A stretch of DNA of 64,000 bases from CAIVVT01 sp963757265 (GTDB lineage: Bacteria > Acidobacteriota > Terriglobia > Bryobacterales > Bryobacteraceae). A program made the position numbers and the translations under genes. The notes under the pieces are model-generated. The model was not told the origin of the DNA, searched no databases, and saw only the letters and a list, made by a program, of their open reading frames with translations. Positions 9,469 to 18,436 of the stretch are shown piece after piece (positions within the stretch are counted from its first letter, which is position 1; the number at the start of each line of letters is the position of its first letter). Location of the stretch: assembly GCA_963757265.1 (NCBI GenBank), contig CAVWRA010000006.1, positions 2,542,001-2,606,000 on the forward strand. The letters are read 5' to 3'.

Positions 9469-10751
9469 CATCACCGGTCAGTCCGAAGAAAATGCAGGGC
9501 GCGTGGGTGCGGCGGGCGAACATCGTCGGTGCGCCGCTGAAGGGAGTGATCTCTTTTCAGCCTGAATTCCTGATGGACAGGGCGCGGAAATTGTGCCATC
9601 TCGATGATTTTGGCGGCGATGATTTCCAGGAGCCGTTCCGCCTGCTGGCGCGCTCATTTGACCGCCACGCACACCTCCATTTCACGGGGCGTGTGGTCGC
9701 ACGGCGGCATTTAGTGCGCTGTCTGATCAACCGTCTGAAAATCACGGAGTATTGGCGCAGAAATCCCGGGACGGAAAACGTGGCCGTGCCGGATCCTGTC
9801 GTAATCATCGGATTTCCGCGTACGGGCAGCACGTTTCTTCACAAAATGCTGGCGCAGGACCGGCGCATCCGGACGCTTCGCCTCTGGGAAATGTCCTCTC
9901 CAGTACCTCCAGGATGGGGCGACGCGAGCGTTCCGGATACGCGGCTGGCCCGCTTGCGGCGGGGCATGGAGTCGCACCGGAAACTGATGCTATCGCCTGC
10001 CGGCTGGGACGCGCTTAAATCCATGCATGAGATTGAGGCGGACGACCCGGCGGAGTGCTGGCATCTGTTGCAGTATTCTTTCCGCTGTGGAAGTTTCGGA
10101 TGGCTTGCGGCCGGGGACGATTACAACCTCTGGCTGGGCCAGCAGGACATGACGGACTCTTACCGTTACTACCGCCAGCTGCTCCAGATTCTTACCGCGA
10201 GCGCACCAGCCGAGCGCCTGGTCGTCAAGTACCCCTGGCATCTGTCGTGCCTTGACGAGCTGATTCGCGTTTTCCCCAACGCGAGAATCTTGTGGCTGCA
10301 CCGCAACCCGGTGGATGTCGTCCCATCCGTCTGCAGTTTCTCGGTGATTGCCCGTCTGCAAAGGACCAACGAATTGAGCCCGGTGAAACTCGGAAAGGAG
10401 TGGTTGGAGTGGCTCACCTGGGCATCCGGGAAGGGCATGGCAGCGCGGCTACGTCACCGGCCGGAACAATTCCTGGATGTGTACTATCACGATCTGACCC
10501 GCAACCCGGCCGGCGCCGTGCGGCGAATCTATGATTTCCTGGGATGGCAAGCGGATCCGGACTGGGACGACAACCTGCGGTCCTATCTCGCGCGCGATCG
10601 TGAGTCGCGGCAAGGGCTGCGCCATCGCTACAGCCCTGAGGACTTCGGATTGACTGCGGATATGATCCGGGCGGCGTTTCGGGAATACACGGAGCGCTTC
10701 CCTGGCCTTATCGATGACACAGAACGCGCCCCGCAGGCGAGCGGCGGATGA
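9465..10751 (+). CDS. PAPS-dependent sulfotransferase family protein
   Basis: A 428-residue sulfotransferase. The 5'-phosphosulfate loop is GFPRTGSTF (PRTGST at 118-123). The 3'-phosphate site is RNPVDVVPS (R280 to S288). Both are in the right order and spacing for enzymes that move sulfate from PAPS to a hydroxyl. The ATG overlaps the stop of the carrier-protein gene (ATGA), so it is translated with the synthase. It may sulfate the finished lipid. Alternatively it may activate a beta-hydroxyl for decarboxylative release, as known for the sulfotransferase domain of curacin synthase; no decarboxylating thioesterase is present here, which weakens that option. Confidence 0.9.
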   Translation: MTSPVSPKKMQGAWVRRANIVGAPLKGVISFQPEFLMDRARKLCHLDDFGGDDFQEPFRLLARSFDRHAHLHFTGRVVARRHLVRCLINRLKITEYWRRNPGTENVAVPDPVVIIGFPRTGSTFLHKMLAQDRRIRTLRLWEMSSPVPPGWGDASVPDTRLARLRRGMESHRKLMLSPAGWDALKSMHEIEADDPAECWHLLQYSFRCGSFGWLAAGDDYNLWLGQQDMTDSYRYYRQLLQILTASAPAERLVVKYPWHLSCLDELIRVFPNARILWLHRNPVDVVPSVCSFSVIARLQRTNELSPVKLGKEWLEWLTWASGKGMAARLRHRPEQFLDVYYHDLTRNPAGAVRRIYDFLGWQADPDWDDNLRSYLARDRESRQGLRHRYSPEDFGLTADMIRAAFREYTERFPGLIDDTERAPQASGG

Positions 10752-10970
10752 GGCGCCCCGGCGCGGGCGGCTCTCCGGGACTCTGGCGCATCTCCCGGTG
10801 ATCCCCATCCCCGGGGGACCATAGATCATCCGCGGGCTGCCGCGTCCACTCACTGCCAGGCCGGCGATACCGCGGCCCGTGATTCCGCCTGCGTACCGCT
10901 GTGACAGCCTGGAGTAATTGGTTCGAGCACCCGCTGCATGGTCTTGCGACCGGCGGGAAGCGCTGTGGTT
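10752..10970. other. Spacer between two converging operons
   Basis: A 219-base stretch between the end of the sulfotransferase gene (+) and the end of the nucleotidyltransferase gene (-). It is GC-rich with several short complementary blocks, but no hairpin followed by a T-run was found. No gene is supported here. Confidence 0.5.
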
Positions 10971-12116
10971 TCAATGCGTTTTCGTGGCCAGGCGGCGGGC
11001 CGCGGAGTGCACCAACTGGCGCGCCAGCGCCCAACTGCTGTCCCTCTCGAAAGCGTACTCGAGGTAGCGCACGAAGCCGGCCGAATTGAGAATCGGAGAA
11101 GCGCCGCCCAGCGAGCGGCGCCAGCGCGCGTAAAAAGTCAGCAGGTCCTGCCACGCCGTGCGCACGGCAAAGGGATCCGCATCGCGGGCGAATTCGGCGG
11201 CCGTGGCCGTGCTGACCGGGGCGCCCTCCAGACGGCTCAGTACTTCGGCTGGGACGGGGACGTCGAAATTCGAGCGCAGGAAAGCCAGGGCGTGCAGCAC
11301 GTAAGGGACGATGTCCAGGCCGATGCAGGCATCGATCATCCGGTCCCATTCCACGCTGGGGAAGCGGCGCAACAACAGCACGGCATCCGCTACCCAGCGG
11401 ATGGGCGGCGTTTCGTTCCAGACGATTCCGTGCGCGCAGATGTTGAGCAGGTGCGCGGTCGGGCTGCAGGTTTGAACGGGGATCCCCAGAAACTCCAGCG
11501 GCTGGGGGTCCTGCCAAAACAGTTCATCGGCCGTCGGGTTACAGCACAGACTCAGCGCATGCCAATGCAGGTCCAGGCCGCCTCCTTCGGGGCCCTGGAA
11601 GTCCATCGCGTGACGGAAGGCGAAGAAACTCTCCCGTAGCTTAGGCGGGCGCCAGCGGACCGCCCGCCAGCCCGCCGACTCCAGCCTTCCCCAGATCTCG
11701 CGGGCGTTGGTAAGGGGGACCAGGACATCCAGATCCTCCATCGGCCGGCAGCCCGCGTCGGGGTACACCTGGAAAGCCAGCGCCGCACCCTTCAACAACA
11801 CAATCGGCGTCCCCGTGGCGCGCATCTGTTCCACGAACGGACCCAACCCATGAAACAGCACCTGGTTCTTGCTCCACGCCTGCCGGTGTGCGCCCTTCAA
11901 CAGGGCGGAATCTGCACCGTGGTAGCCGTGCGCGGCGAGGTTGTTGTGAACCAGCGGAAGCAGACGGAACGAGCCCCGATCGGGCTGCTCCAGGCCGCCT
12001 TGCCGCACCCATTGCTCCCACGCCGCCACGGCCTCGGGTCCCTCGCTCAGCGCGGCCCGCAGCAGCAGGACCTGCTCCGCCGTCGGCAGGCAGCCCGCGC
12101 ACTCGCCGGCGTTCAC
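10971..12116 (-). CDS. Nucleotidyltransferase family protein (NTP_transf_5-like)
   Basis: A 381-residue protein. The core reads LLKGAALA, then RPMEDLDVLVP, a typical nucleotidyltransferase-fold metal site (D-x-D), followed by DLHWHAL. This is the layout of the uncharacterised nucleotidyltransferases found beside PqqD-like proteins, HprK-like kinases and sugar transferases. The start codon overlaps the stop of the upstream glycosyltransferase (ATGA). It is the last gene of a five-gene coupled operon. It probably adds a nucleotide or sugar-nucleotide group to a glycan or peptide; the true substrate is unknown. Confidence 0.8.
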   Translation of the reverse strand: MNAGECAGCLPTAEQVLLLRAALSEGPEAVAAWEQWVRQGGLEQPDRGSFRLLPLVHNNLAAHGYHGADSALLKGAHRQAWSKNQVLFHGLGPFVEQMRATGTPIVLLKGAALAFQVYPDAGCRPMEDLDVLVPLTNAREIWGRLESAGWRAVRWRPPKLRESFFAFRHAMDFQGPEGGGLDLHWHALSLCCNPTADELFWQDPQPLEFLGIPVQTCSPTAHLLNICAHGIVWNETPPIRWVADAVLLLRRFPSVEWDRMIDACIGLDIVPYVLHALAFLRSNFDVPVPAEVLSRLEGAPVSTATAAEFARDADPFAVRTAWQDLLTFYARWRRSLGGASPILNSAGFVRYLEYAFERDSSWALARQLVHSAARRLATKTH

Positions 12117-12793
12117 CGGCCCTGCTCCCGGCGCCGCTTGAGCGCGTCGCGAACCACGCTGGCGTAATCGGCGCGCGCGCCGCGTTCGCGCACGCCCGTG
12201 TTCTGCCCGTGGATGCGGCGGCGCAGCACGGGCTCAGCCAGGATGGCGATATTGAGGCTCAGTTCCTTGGCGCGCGCGCCCCAATCGATAAACTCCCCTA
12301 CCCGAAGGTCGATGCGGAACCCTCCTACCCGGTCGAATGCTCTCTTGCGGATCAGCGTGGCGCCCGGTAGCATCCCGGCCACCGGCGGGCTCTCGACGAC
12401 CTGACCGTCGGGCTCCTGGCGAAACTCGATCACCTGGCCGTAGACCAGATCGAGATTCGGGTCGCGCATCAGGAGATTCGCCCCGCGCGCCAGCGCGTGC
12501 GCTGTCCACACGTCGTCCGCGTCAAGAAATGCCAGCCAGCCGCCGCGTGCCGCCGCCACGCCCGCATTCCGGGCAGCTCCCGCTCCGGCGTGCGGCTGGA
12601 CGATGACCCGGACCGCCGGGCCGAACGACCGTGCCACTGCGGCCGTCGCGTCGGTCGAGCCGTCGTCGACCACGATGACCTCCACTGGCCCGTAGTCCTG
12701 TTCCACAACGCTGCGCAGCGCGGCCTCCAGATACTTCCCGGCATTGTATGCCGGAATGACCACGCTGATCAGCGGCGCGAATTCCTCACTCAT
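12113..12793 (-). CDS. Family 2 glycosyltransferase A
   Basis: A 226-residue GT-A fold enzyme. It begins with SVVIPAYNAGKYL, followed by VIVVDDGSTDAT and, near residue 90, FLDADDVW, the nucleotide-sugar and metal-binding DxD region. It has no transmembrane segment, so it is cytosolic or peripherally bound. The start overlaps the end of the preceding glycosyltransferase by eight bases and its stop overlaps the nucleotidyltransferase start. It is a close relative of its neighbour, suggesting duplication, and transfers an unknown sugar. Confidence 0.9.
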   Translation of the reverse strand: MSEEFAPLISVVIPAYNAGKYLEAALRSVVEQDYGPVEVIVVDDGSTDATAAVARSFGPAVRVIVQPHAGAGAARNAGVAAARGGWLAFLDADDVWTAHALARGANLLMRDPNLDLVYGQVIEFRQEPDGQVVESPPVAGMLPGATLIRKRAFDRVGGFRIDLRVGEFIDWGARAKELSLNIAILAEPVLRRRIHGQNTGVRERGARADYASVVRDALKRRREQGR

Positions 12794-13529
12794 CGTTGCG
12801 CCGCTTCTCGTCGTAGGTCAACCAGGGGGGTAATTCCCCGGCCCCGCTCCCCGCCCGGCGCCGGCGCTGCAGGGACTTGTGCATGAGGAGGGTCTGGATT
12901 TGATCTCGGTTCGGCACGTGGCGCGTCATGTTGGAGCCGTGCATCCGGTAGAGCAGGGTCACGTCGGCCAGCACGAGCATTTTCAAACCCGCTTCGCGCG
13001 CGCGCAGGAACCAGTCGTGGTCCTCGCTGTAGCGCATTGACTCGTCATATAATCCTACCCGCTCGAAGGCCCTGCGGCGGTAGACAGCGGCGCCGATGTG
13101 GATGCCTGCCAATATGCGGTCCGCTCCTTCGAACTGTAAATCGGGAATCCGGCCGCCGGGCAGCTCCACGTAGCGCACGCGGCCGCTTACCAGGTCCAGT
13201 TCGGGTTCCGCGAGCAGTCGGCTGACCTGCAATTCCAGCTTGCCCTCCGGCCACAGGTCGTCGGCATCAATCGGGGCGATAAGTTCACCGCGCGCCTGGC
13301 GCAACCCCAGGTTCCGCGCCGCGGACGGGCCGCGGTTCTGCTGACGAAAGTAGCGAACCTCAGGCCCCAGGCCCGGCGCCATCTGCGCTGTGGCGTCGGT
13401 CGAGCCATCGTCAACAATCAGGATCTCCAGGGGCTCGTATTGCTGGGCGCGCACGCTGGCCACCGCCTCGCTCAGGAGCCGAGCGGCGTTATAGCACGGG
13501 ATAACGACGCTGAGAAAAGGGCCTCTCAT
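12786..13529 (-). CDS. Family 2 glycosyltransferase B
   Basis: A 247-residue enzyme. The ATG at 13527-13529 is chosen because it overlaps the kinase stop (ATGA) and places SVVIPCYNAARLL right at the N-terminus, as in the neighbouring paralogue; a longer open frame upstream would overlap the kinase gene heavily. Motifs: ILIVDDGSTDAT and APIDADDLWPEGKLE (DxD). A YSEDHDWFLRA block follows, typical of GT2 enzymes of polysaccharide clusters (ED and WFL). The acceptor is unknown. Confidence 0.9.
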   Translation of the reverse strand: MRGPFLSVVIPCYNAARLLSEAVASVRAQQYEPLEILIVDDGSTDATAQMAPGLGPEVRYFRQQNRGPSAARNLGLRQARGELIAPIDADDLWPEGKLELQVSRLLAEPELDLVSGRVRYVELPGGRIPDLQFEGADRILAGIHIGAAVYRRRAFERVGLYDESMRYSEDHDWFLRAREAGLKMLVLADVTLLYRMHGSNMTRHVPNRDQIQTLLMHKSLQRRRRAGSGAGELPPWLTYDEKRRNDE

Positions 13530-14596
13530 CGCCTCTCCGGATGCCCCAGCAGCTCCAGGATCCGCGCCGGAATCTGGGGCAGGTCCGTGCCTGTTTCCAG
13601 AACATAACAAGGCAGCTGCCGCACCAGCGCTGCGATTTTGGCGAATGCCCGAGCTTCGCCGCCCAACAGGTGGTATAGCGTGGTCGGGGCCAGGGCTTTG
13701 ACGGCCTCCAGCGCCCCGGCCCGCCGCAGCAAGGTGTCCCGGCGACCCGTTACGCGCGGCGTGATCAGCGCCCGGAGGGGGAATCCCCGGCATAGCTTCT
13801 CGGGTCGCCAGGAGCTGAGGAAGACCAACGCCTTCTCCCGATCCAGGCGATCCGCATTGTCAAGAAACGCCCGCAGGCCAGGGAAGCGCCCCAGGTTGTC
13901 GGCCTCCAGTTTGGCCGCGCAGTACAGGCAGTGGACGTGGGGCGACGGCGCATGCTGCACCAGGACGTAGTCGTCTCCGGCATAGAGTAACTCGGAATCC
14001 AGACACGCCAGCGCCGTGGTGGACTTGCCGCTGCCGCAGGGGCCGGTGATCAGTACGCCCCCATCGGCAAGCCCCACCGCGGCCGCGTGAACCGGCTGCA
14101 GCGGCAGCTCCTCAAACCACCAGTGGAACATCGTCCGCAACGGGAAACTGCGCTCCCAATAAGGGACTTCGCCCGCATCAGCGACCCAGTACACCGCCTC
14201 GCGCTGCTTCCGGTCCAGCATCAGAAAGACGTCGGCGCCCTGCTGGAAAGCGGTGCGGTAGCGCGCCGTATCGAAGCCCTTGATCTCGCCTCGGGGTCCA
14301 TAAGCGCTGGCATCCCAACCCGCCATTAAGCCAATGCCGGTTGTCGCCTTGTCGAACAGGCAGACGGTGAGCTCCGCCGTTCCATCCTCGAGCGTCGCCA
14401 GATGCTCGATCGCGGGCGTCAACCGCTCTTCTAACGCGTGCCCGGCGAAGCGCAGCCGGAGCAGGCGCCCCGCCACCCGGAACCGCCGCTCCACAACGCC
14501 CGGGCCGGCGGCTGCGTCTTCGAAGCGCGTGTGCGCCTCCGCGAAGAACTGCTCCGGAGTCGCGCTCAAGGCGTTTCCGCGGGCCGGCTGGGCCAT
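13526..14596 (-). CDS. HprK-related P-loop kinase of a PqqD-associated cassette
   Basis: A 356-residue protein. A Walker A loop GPCGSGKS at 185-192 is preceded by HAAAV, and YAGDDYVLV follows about 25 residues later. This is the HPr-kinase/phosphorylase fold layout (P-loop, then the acidic catalytic D-D). The N-terminal about 170 residues are specific to the HprK-related A/B families rather than true HPr kinase. It overlaps the PqqD-like gene by 31 bases and the glycosyltransferase by four. Homologues in lasso-peptide clusters phosphorylate peptides; here the substrate could be a peptide, glycan or carrier. Confidence 0.82.
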   Translation of the reverse strand: MAQPARGNALSATPEQFFAEAHTRFEDAAAGPGVVERRFRVAGRLLRLRFAGHALEERLTPAIEHLATLEDGTAELTVCLFDKATTGIGLMAGWDASAYGPRGEIKGFDTARYRTAFQQGADVFLMLDRKQREAVYWVADAGEVPYWERSFPLRTMFHWWFEELPLQPVHAAAVGLADGGVLITGPCGSGKSTTALACLDSELLYAGDDYVLVQHAPSPHVHCLYCAAKLEADNLGRFPGLRAFLDNADRLDREKALVFLSSWRPEKLCRGFPLRALITPRVTGRRDTLLRRAGALEAVKALAPTTLYHLLGGEARAFAKIAALVRQLPCYVLETGTDLPQIPARILELLGHPERR

Positions 14597-15030
14597 CCTG
14601 ACTCATCCACGTCGTGGATTGGATCCAAAAGGAACAGATCCTGCATGTCGGTATAGACGGATACCGCGGGCGGCTCCCAGGGCAATGGCGTCTCGGCGGC
14701 CGGGGCCTGTGGTTTCTCCCCATCCGAAGCGGCCGCGATCAGGCCCTCCTGCAGCAGCTTTTGGCAGAATTCCACAACCTGTTCGCCAGCCTCCGCGGGG
14801 GCGCCCGACTGGACCACGCGCTCGGCTGTCTCGGTGGGCGTCATACCCGCCTCGACCAGGCGCCATATCAGCGCCCCGGCCAGGTTCAAGCTATAGTAGA
14901 TTCCCGATACGAGATTGATGACGACCGACTCTTCGTCGAACGCCTGCCAGACGATGTTTGGACTCGCCACCGAGTACCGCGTCGCGGCCGCGAGCTTTGG
15001 CTGTGAGGGGTTCAAACCTTCCTCTCCCAC
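14566..15030 (-). CDS. PqqD family protein
   Basis: A 154-residue protein with a GTG start at 15028-15030. Residues about 20-95 have the PqqD/RiPP-recognition fold pattern: a strand with DEESVVINLVSGIYYSLN, then GALIWRLVEAG, then a helix-turn-helix-like section ending in LLQEGLI. The rest is a proline-rich tail. PqqD-like domains bind leader peptides. A TACAAT box on the - strand (15076-15081) lies about 45 bases upstream and is a likely promoter for the operon. No obvious precursor peptide gene lies next to it. Confidence 0.8.
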   Translation of the reverse strand: MGEEGLNPSQPKLAAATRYSVASPNIVWQAFDEESVVINLVSGIYYSLNLAGALIWRLVEAGMTPTETAERVVQSGAPAEAGEQVVEFCQKLLQEGLIAAASDGEKPQAPAAETPLPWEPPAVSVYTDMQDLFLLDPIHDVDESGWPSRPAETP

Positions 15031-15095
15031 TTATAATGAACCGGGCTTCCTGGCACAGCATCCCGGCTGCCCTCCATTGTACTCTGAACGATTCC

Positions 15096-15275
15096 AGCCC
15101 GGATGTTGCACCACGATCGCAGCGAGGCGCGATGAGAGGGCTGTAGATACAAGGCGCCCGACGGGAGCCGCCCGCAGGCGTACTTGACAGTACGTCGAGG
15201 ACGGCGACCAAGGGCAACGAAGTAGATGCGGCCCTATCGCGCGCCGCAGCCGATGGCTGGTGAAATATCCGGGCT
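15096..15275 (+). repeat. Dispersed inverted-repeat element, copy 1 (short form)
   Basis: About 180 bases bounded by AGCCCGGATGTTGCACC on the left and GGTGAAATATCCGGGCT on the right, which match as terminal inverted repeats at 15 of 17 positions. The inside includes GATCGCAGCGAGGCGCGATG, CCGCCCGCAGGCGTACTTG and GTAGATGCGGCCCTATCGCG, shared with the other copies. No coding capacity. The left end abuts the promoter region of the PqqD-like gene. It looks like a non-autonomous MITE or large REP-type element. Confidence 0.85.
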
Positions 15276-15335
15276 AATTCCGGGTTGGCGCCAGAAGCGT
15301 GCGTCGCTCTCAGCGCAGCGGCGCCGGCGCGCGCC

Positions 15336-17093
15336 TCACTGGCGAGTCGCGGCCGCGCTCTTGTTGCCGGCCAGTTGCTCGATGCGGTGCGCCACCTTCT
15401 CGCGCCACGCGGATAACTCCTCCGGCTTGCGGGAAAAGGTGCGGACGTTGACCACCATGCTCTTGGCGGCCTCATCGGCCAGGCCCGCGTCGCCCAGCGA
15501 CTTCAGCAGCCACAGACATTCGTAGTCCTCGATGCCTTCGCGCAGCAACTCAAAACGAATCGACGAGACCGGCCCGTCGACATTGGCTTGACCGGTGTAT
15601 TGCCGGGTCTGGCTGCCCGGGTACAGCAGCGAACCTTCGCCGTTCAATATCCCGCCCCCGCTGCATTCAGTTCCCTTCCTGAAGGTGACCGGGTCGGTCC
15701 ACGGGCTCTCCACCTCCTCCCAGTCCTTCAGGTCCCAGTACAGGATGCCCTGCAGGCCGTAGCGCCAGGTGATCCATGGCACCATCACCGGGTCCATGGC
15801 CGGCGCGTCGATGAAGTAGTTCGGTTGCGGGTAGACCTGGTCGCAGGAAATGTACCATGTCATCTCGCCGCCTCTGGCCTGTTCCACGCGAATGGCGTCC
15901 TTGACCGCGCTGCCATTCAGGTCATTGCCGTGAATCGAGAAGTTATTGACAAACCCGCTCAGCGTGCCCCATTCGGGGTGCTGAACCACGGGAGTCTTGG
16001 TCGCCAGCATTGGAACCCCCGGCGCGGCTTCATGCACCAGCATCGCCCACTGGCGGGTCCGCTCGAAGTCTTCTGCGCTATCCGGCTCATCGATCGGGCT
16101 GTTGAAGACCAGGCGGTCGAGCCAACCGTTTTGTCGATAGTATTGGTACACGTGACTCAGGTAGGACTTGACGAGTTGAGCCGTCTCCGGAGATACCTTC
16201 GCCCTTCGCGCATCGCGCACCAAATCCCGCGGCGCCGTCTCCAAAATCACGCGTTTGGTCTTCCACTGCCGCATGTAAAGGTCGTAAGCCCGGGCGTCGA
16301 AAACCAGCGCAACGCCGTCGCGGGATAACTTGATTCGCGGCCGCAGCGGCTCGTTGAACCACGGCTCCATGCGGTGGGCATAGAGAAAAGCATGGTAGTT
16401 TCGCAGCAACTTCTGCACGCGGCTGGAGTCCGGGTTAACGTGATGGGCCTCGGCGAGGCTCAAGCCGGTGAGTCCCATGTAGGTGATGAGATGAGTCTCC
16501 GCGGGCAGCGCGAAGTTGTAGACCTTGAGCCGCAGATTGAGCCGGTCGATCTCCTGGCCGTTCTCGGTAACACGCACGCTCCCGGCATAATCGCCGACCG
16601 GCAGGTCGGGAGGAGTGACGACATCCACCCAGATGCCGCGATTCCGGACGGCTTGCTGGGAGGGCGCCGCCATGCCGAACGGATCCGTCAGCGGGGCCAG
16701 CGCGTCCGGCCACAAGCCGGCCGCTCCGATCGGGCCCGATTTGCCAGGGCAATCGACGACGTGTTCGAAATACAGCTTCACGTTCTCCCGCGCGAGCCGG
16801 CCCGCGGTCGACGTCAGGTCGCCGGCCTCCACGAACAGCCCGGATGCGGCCGGCTGGCTACGGTCCGCTGGCGGCGGAATCGTGATCACGATTTGAAATG
16901 GAACGTGCTCATTTTTCGCTCCCGCAATCGATATGGTCCTGGTGCTTCTTTCCCATACCAGGTTGCGGGCCTGCACCCCGTCATCGGGGCGGATCTTCAC
17001 GGTGCTCGGGGCCGCCCAAACCTCGGCCGCGGGCCTCTGCGCGTCGGCGGCAAGGCCGCTCATCCAAATCACGGCAACGAGAATCGGCTTCAT
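15336..17093 (-). CDS. Secreted glycoside hydrolase of the GH123/DUF4091 type
   Basis: A 585-residue protein with a short signal peptide (MKPILVAVIWMSGLAADA). An N-terminal beta-sandwich includes PFQIVITIP near residues 65-75 and a GIWVDV strand. A TIM-barrel-like half carries PIDEPDS with the Asp335-Glu336 pair expected for the substrate-assisted mechanism of GH123 beta-N-acetylgalactosaminidases. It continues with LYWDLKDWEE and a C-terminal LREGIEDYECLWLL helix, a signature of DUF4091. It probably removes GalNAc-like residues from glycans in the periplasm or outside. The exact specificity cannot be told from sequence. Confidence 0.85.
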   Translation of the reverse strand: MKPILVAVIWMSGLAADAQRPAAEVWAAPSTVKIRPDDGVQARNLVWERSTRTISIAGAKNEHVPFQIVITIPPPADRSQPAASGLFVEAGDLTSTAGRLARENVKLYFEHVVDCPGKSGPIGAAGLWPDALAPLTDPFGMAAPSQQAVRNRGIWVDVVTPPDLPVGDYAGSVRVTENGQEIDRLNLRLKVYNFALPAETHLITYMGLTGLSLAEAHHVNPDSSRVQKLLRNYHAFLYAHRMEPWFNEPLRPRIKLSRDGVALVFDARAYDLYMRQWKTKRVILETAPRDLVRDARRAKVSPETAQLVKSYLSHVYQYYRQNGWLDRLVFNSPIDEPDSAEDFERTRQWAMLVHEAAPGVPMLATKTPVVQHPEWGTLSGFVNNFSIHGNDLNGSAVKDAIRVEQARGGEMTWYISCDQVYPQPNYFIDAPAMDPVMVPWITWRYGLQGILYWDLKDWEEVESPWTDPVTFRKGTECSGGGILNGEGSLLYPGSQTRQYTGQANVDGPVSSIRFELLREGIEDYECLWLLKSLGDAGLADEAAKSMVVNVRTFSRKPEELSAWREKVAHRIEQLAGNKSAAATRQ

Positions 17094-17179
17094 CGGGAAC
17101 CTCTGCTGCTGGCTGCGTCGGAATTGGGAGCCATATTGCCTAGAGTAGCCTGCTGGGGTACCCTCGCTAAGGAAGCGAG

Positions 17180-18373
17180 GTGAAAATGAACTACCGTGTT
17201 CTTTCCCTGGATGGCGGCGGTAGCTGGGCGCTCATCGAGGTAAAAGCATTGATCGCTTGCTACGGCGAAAACACTCCCGGTCGGTCTGTCCTGGAGGATT
17301 TCGACTTGGTCGCGGCCAATTCGGGCGGCAGTATCGTACTCGGAGGATTGGTGGAGGGCCTCACGCTGGGCCAGATTCTGGCACTCTTTGAGGACCAGGC
17401 CCGCCGCGAGTCGGTCTTCTCTCCGACCCACCAACTCGGCGACAAGCTGCTCCACGATCTGACCGGGCTCGGTCCCAAGTACAGCGCGGAGAATAAGCTC
17501 CCCGCGTTACAGAATGCGCTGCCTTCGAAGGGCCCATTGCCCTTGGATCAAGCCGTCGCCGGTGTGCGGCGCTCCGGGTCGCAGCAGGACGTGCACCTGC
17601 TCATCGTCGGCTTCGACTACGACCGCAATCGCGCCATCTTCTTTCGCTCCGCCGAGGCCAGCGGTCCGGCCTGGGGCACCGGCGCGACCGCGGACGTCAC
17701 CCTGGCGGAAGCGATTCACGCCTCCACGAATGCGCCGGTCAACTATTTCGATGCACCCGCCGCTTTCCCGGACCGTCCCGGCCGTTACTGGGACGGCGCC
17801 ATCACCGGCTGCAACAATCCGGTCGTGGCCGCTGTTGCCGAGGCGATCGCGTTAGGCCGGAACACCCTCGACCTCGCGCTGCTCAGCATCGGCAGCGCCT
17901 CGGTCGCCCTCCCCTGGCCTCTGCCCGGCCAGTCTGCCTCCCCCTATCTCCAGCCAGTTTCGCAGCTAGGTCTTAAGAACGATTTGCGCAAGCTGGCGAC
18001 TTCGATCCTCGACGACCCGCCGGACATCGCCACCTACCTGGCTCATTTGATGACTGGCAGCGGCATGGGCCTGAATCGGCCGCCCGCCGACAGCCGCATC
18101 GTCCGCCTGAATCCGCTGATCAGCCCTGTCATGAAGCAAGGAGCCTGGTCCGCGCCGGGCTCCATGAGCGCGGCCCAGTTCACCTACCTCGCCAACCTCG
18201 ACATCGATGCGGTCCAGCAGGCGCAGGTGGACGCCATCTCCAGTTACGCCGATCTGTGGCTGCAGGGCGTCGCACCCAACCAGCCCATCCGCATGCACGC
18301 CGACACGCTCGAAGCCGAGCTTGGTCAGACGACCTTTCCCGGCGCACTTGCTGCCTGGAACGCGATCAGATAG
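17180..18373 (+). CDS. Patatin-like phospholipase (AANSGGS type)
   Basis: A 397-residue protein with a GTG start at 17180 (AAGGAAG upstream); an ATG at 17186 is an alternative. The oxyanion loop is LDGGGS, the nucleophile serine lies in AANSGGS (in place of GxSxG), and the catalytic Asp is in WDGAITG. This fits a serine/aspartate dyad acyl hydrolase. There is no signal peptide. It stands alone, next to the - strand GH123 gene, and lacks the nucleotidyltransferase partner expected of a CBASS defence effector. Likely substrate: phospholipids or other lipid esters. Confidence 0.82.
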   Translation: MKMNYRVLSLDGGGSWALIEVKALIACYGENTPGRSVLEDFDLVAANSGGSIVLGGLVEGLTLGQILALFEDQARRESVFSPTHQLGDKLLHDLTGLGPKYSAENKLPALQNALPSKGPLPLDQAVAGVRRSGSQQDVHLLIVGFDYDRNRAIFFRSAEASGPAWGTGATADVTLAEAIHASTNAPVNYFDAPAAFPDRPGRYWDGAITGCNNPVVAAVAEAIALGRNTLDLALLSIGSASVALPWPLPGQSASPYLQPVSQLGLKNDLRKLATSILDDPPDIATYLAHLMTGSGMGLNRPPADSRIVRLNPLISPVMKQGAWSAPGSMSAAQFTYLANLDIDAVQQAQVDAISSYADLWLQGVAPNQPIRMHADTLEAELGQTTFPGALAAWNAIR

Positions 18374-18436
18374 CCGCCGCCCAGCTCATCGGCACAACTT
18401 GAACGGACCCGGCGGGCCTGCTCCCGCCGCTCTTTG

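Noticed and set aside
10971..15030. Complete lasso peptide biosynthesis cluster
   Set aside because: The B2 protease and asparagine-synthetase-like cyclase are missing, and no precursor gene was found, so only the tailoring part is similar.
17180..18373. CBASS-type patatin effector
   Set aside because: No cyclic-nucleotide synthase (CD-NTase), Cap2 or Cap3 gene is next to it; the nucleotidyltransferase at 10971 belongs to another operon and family.
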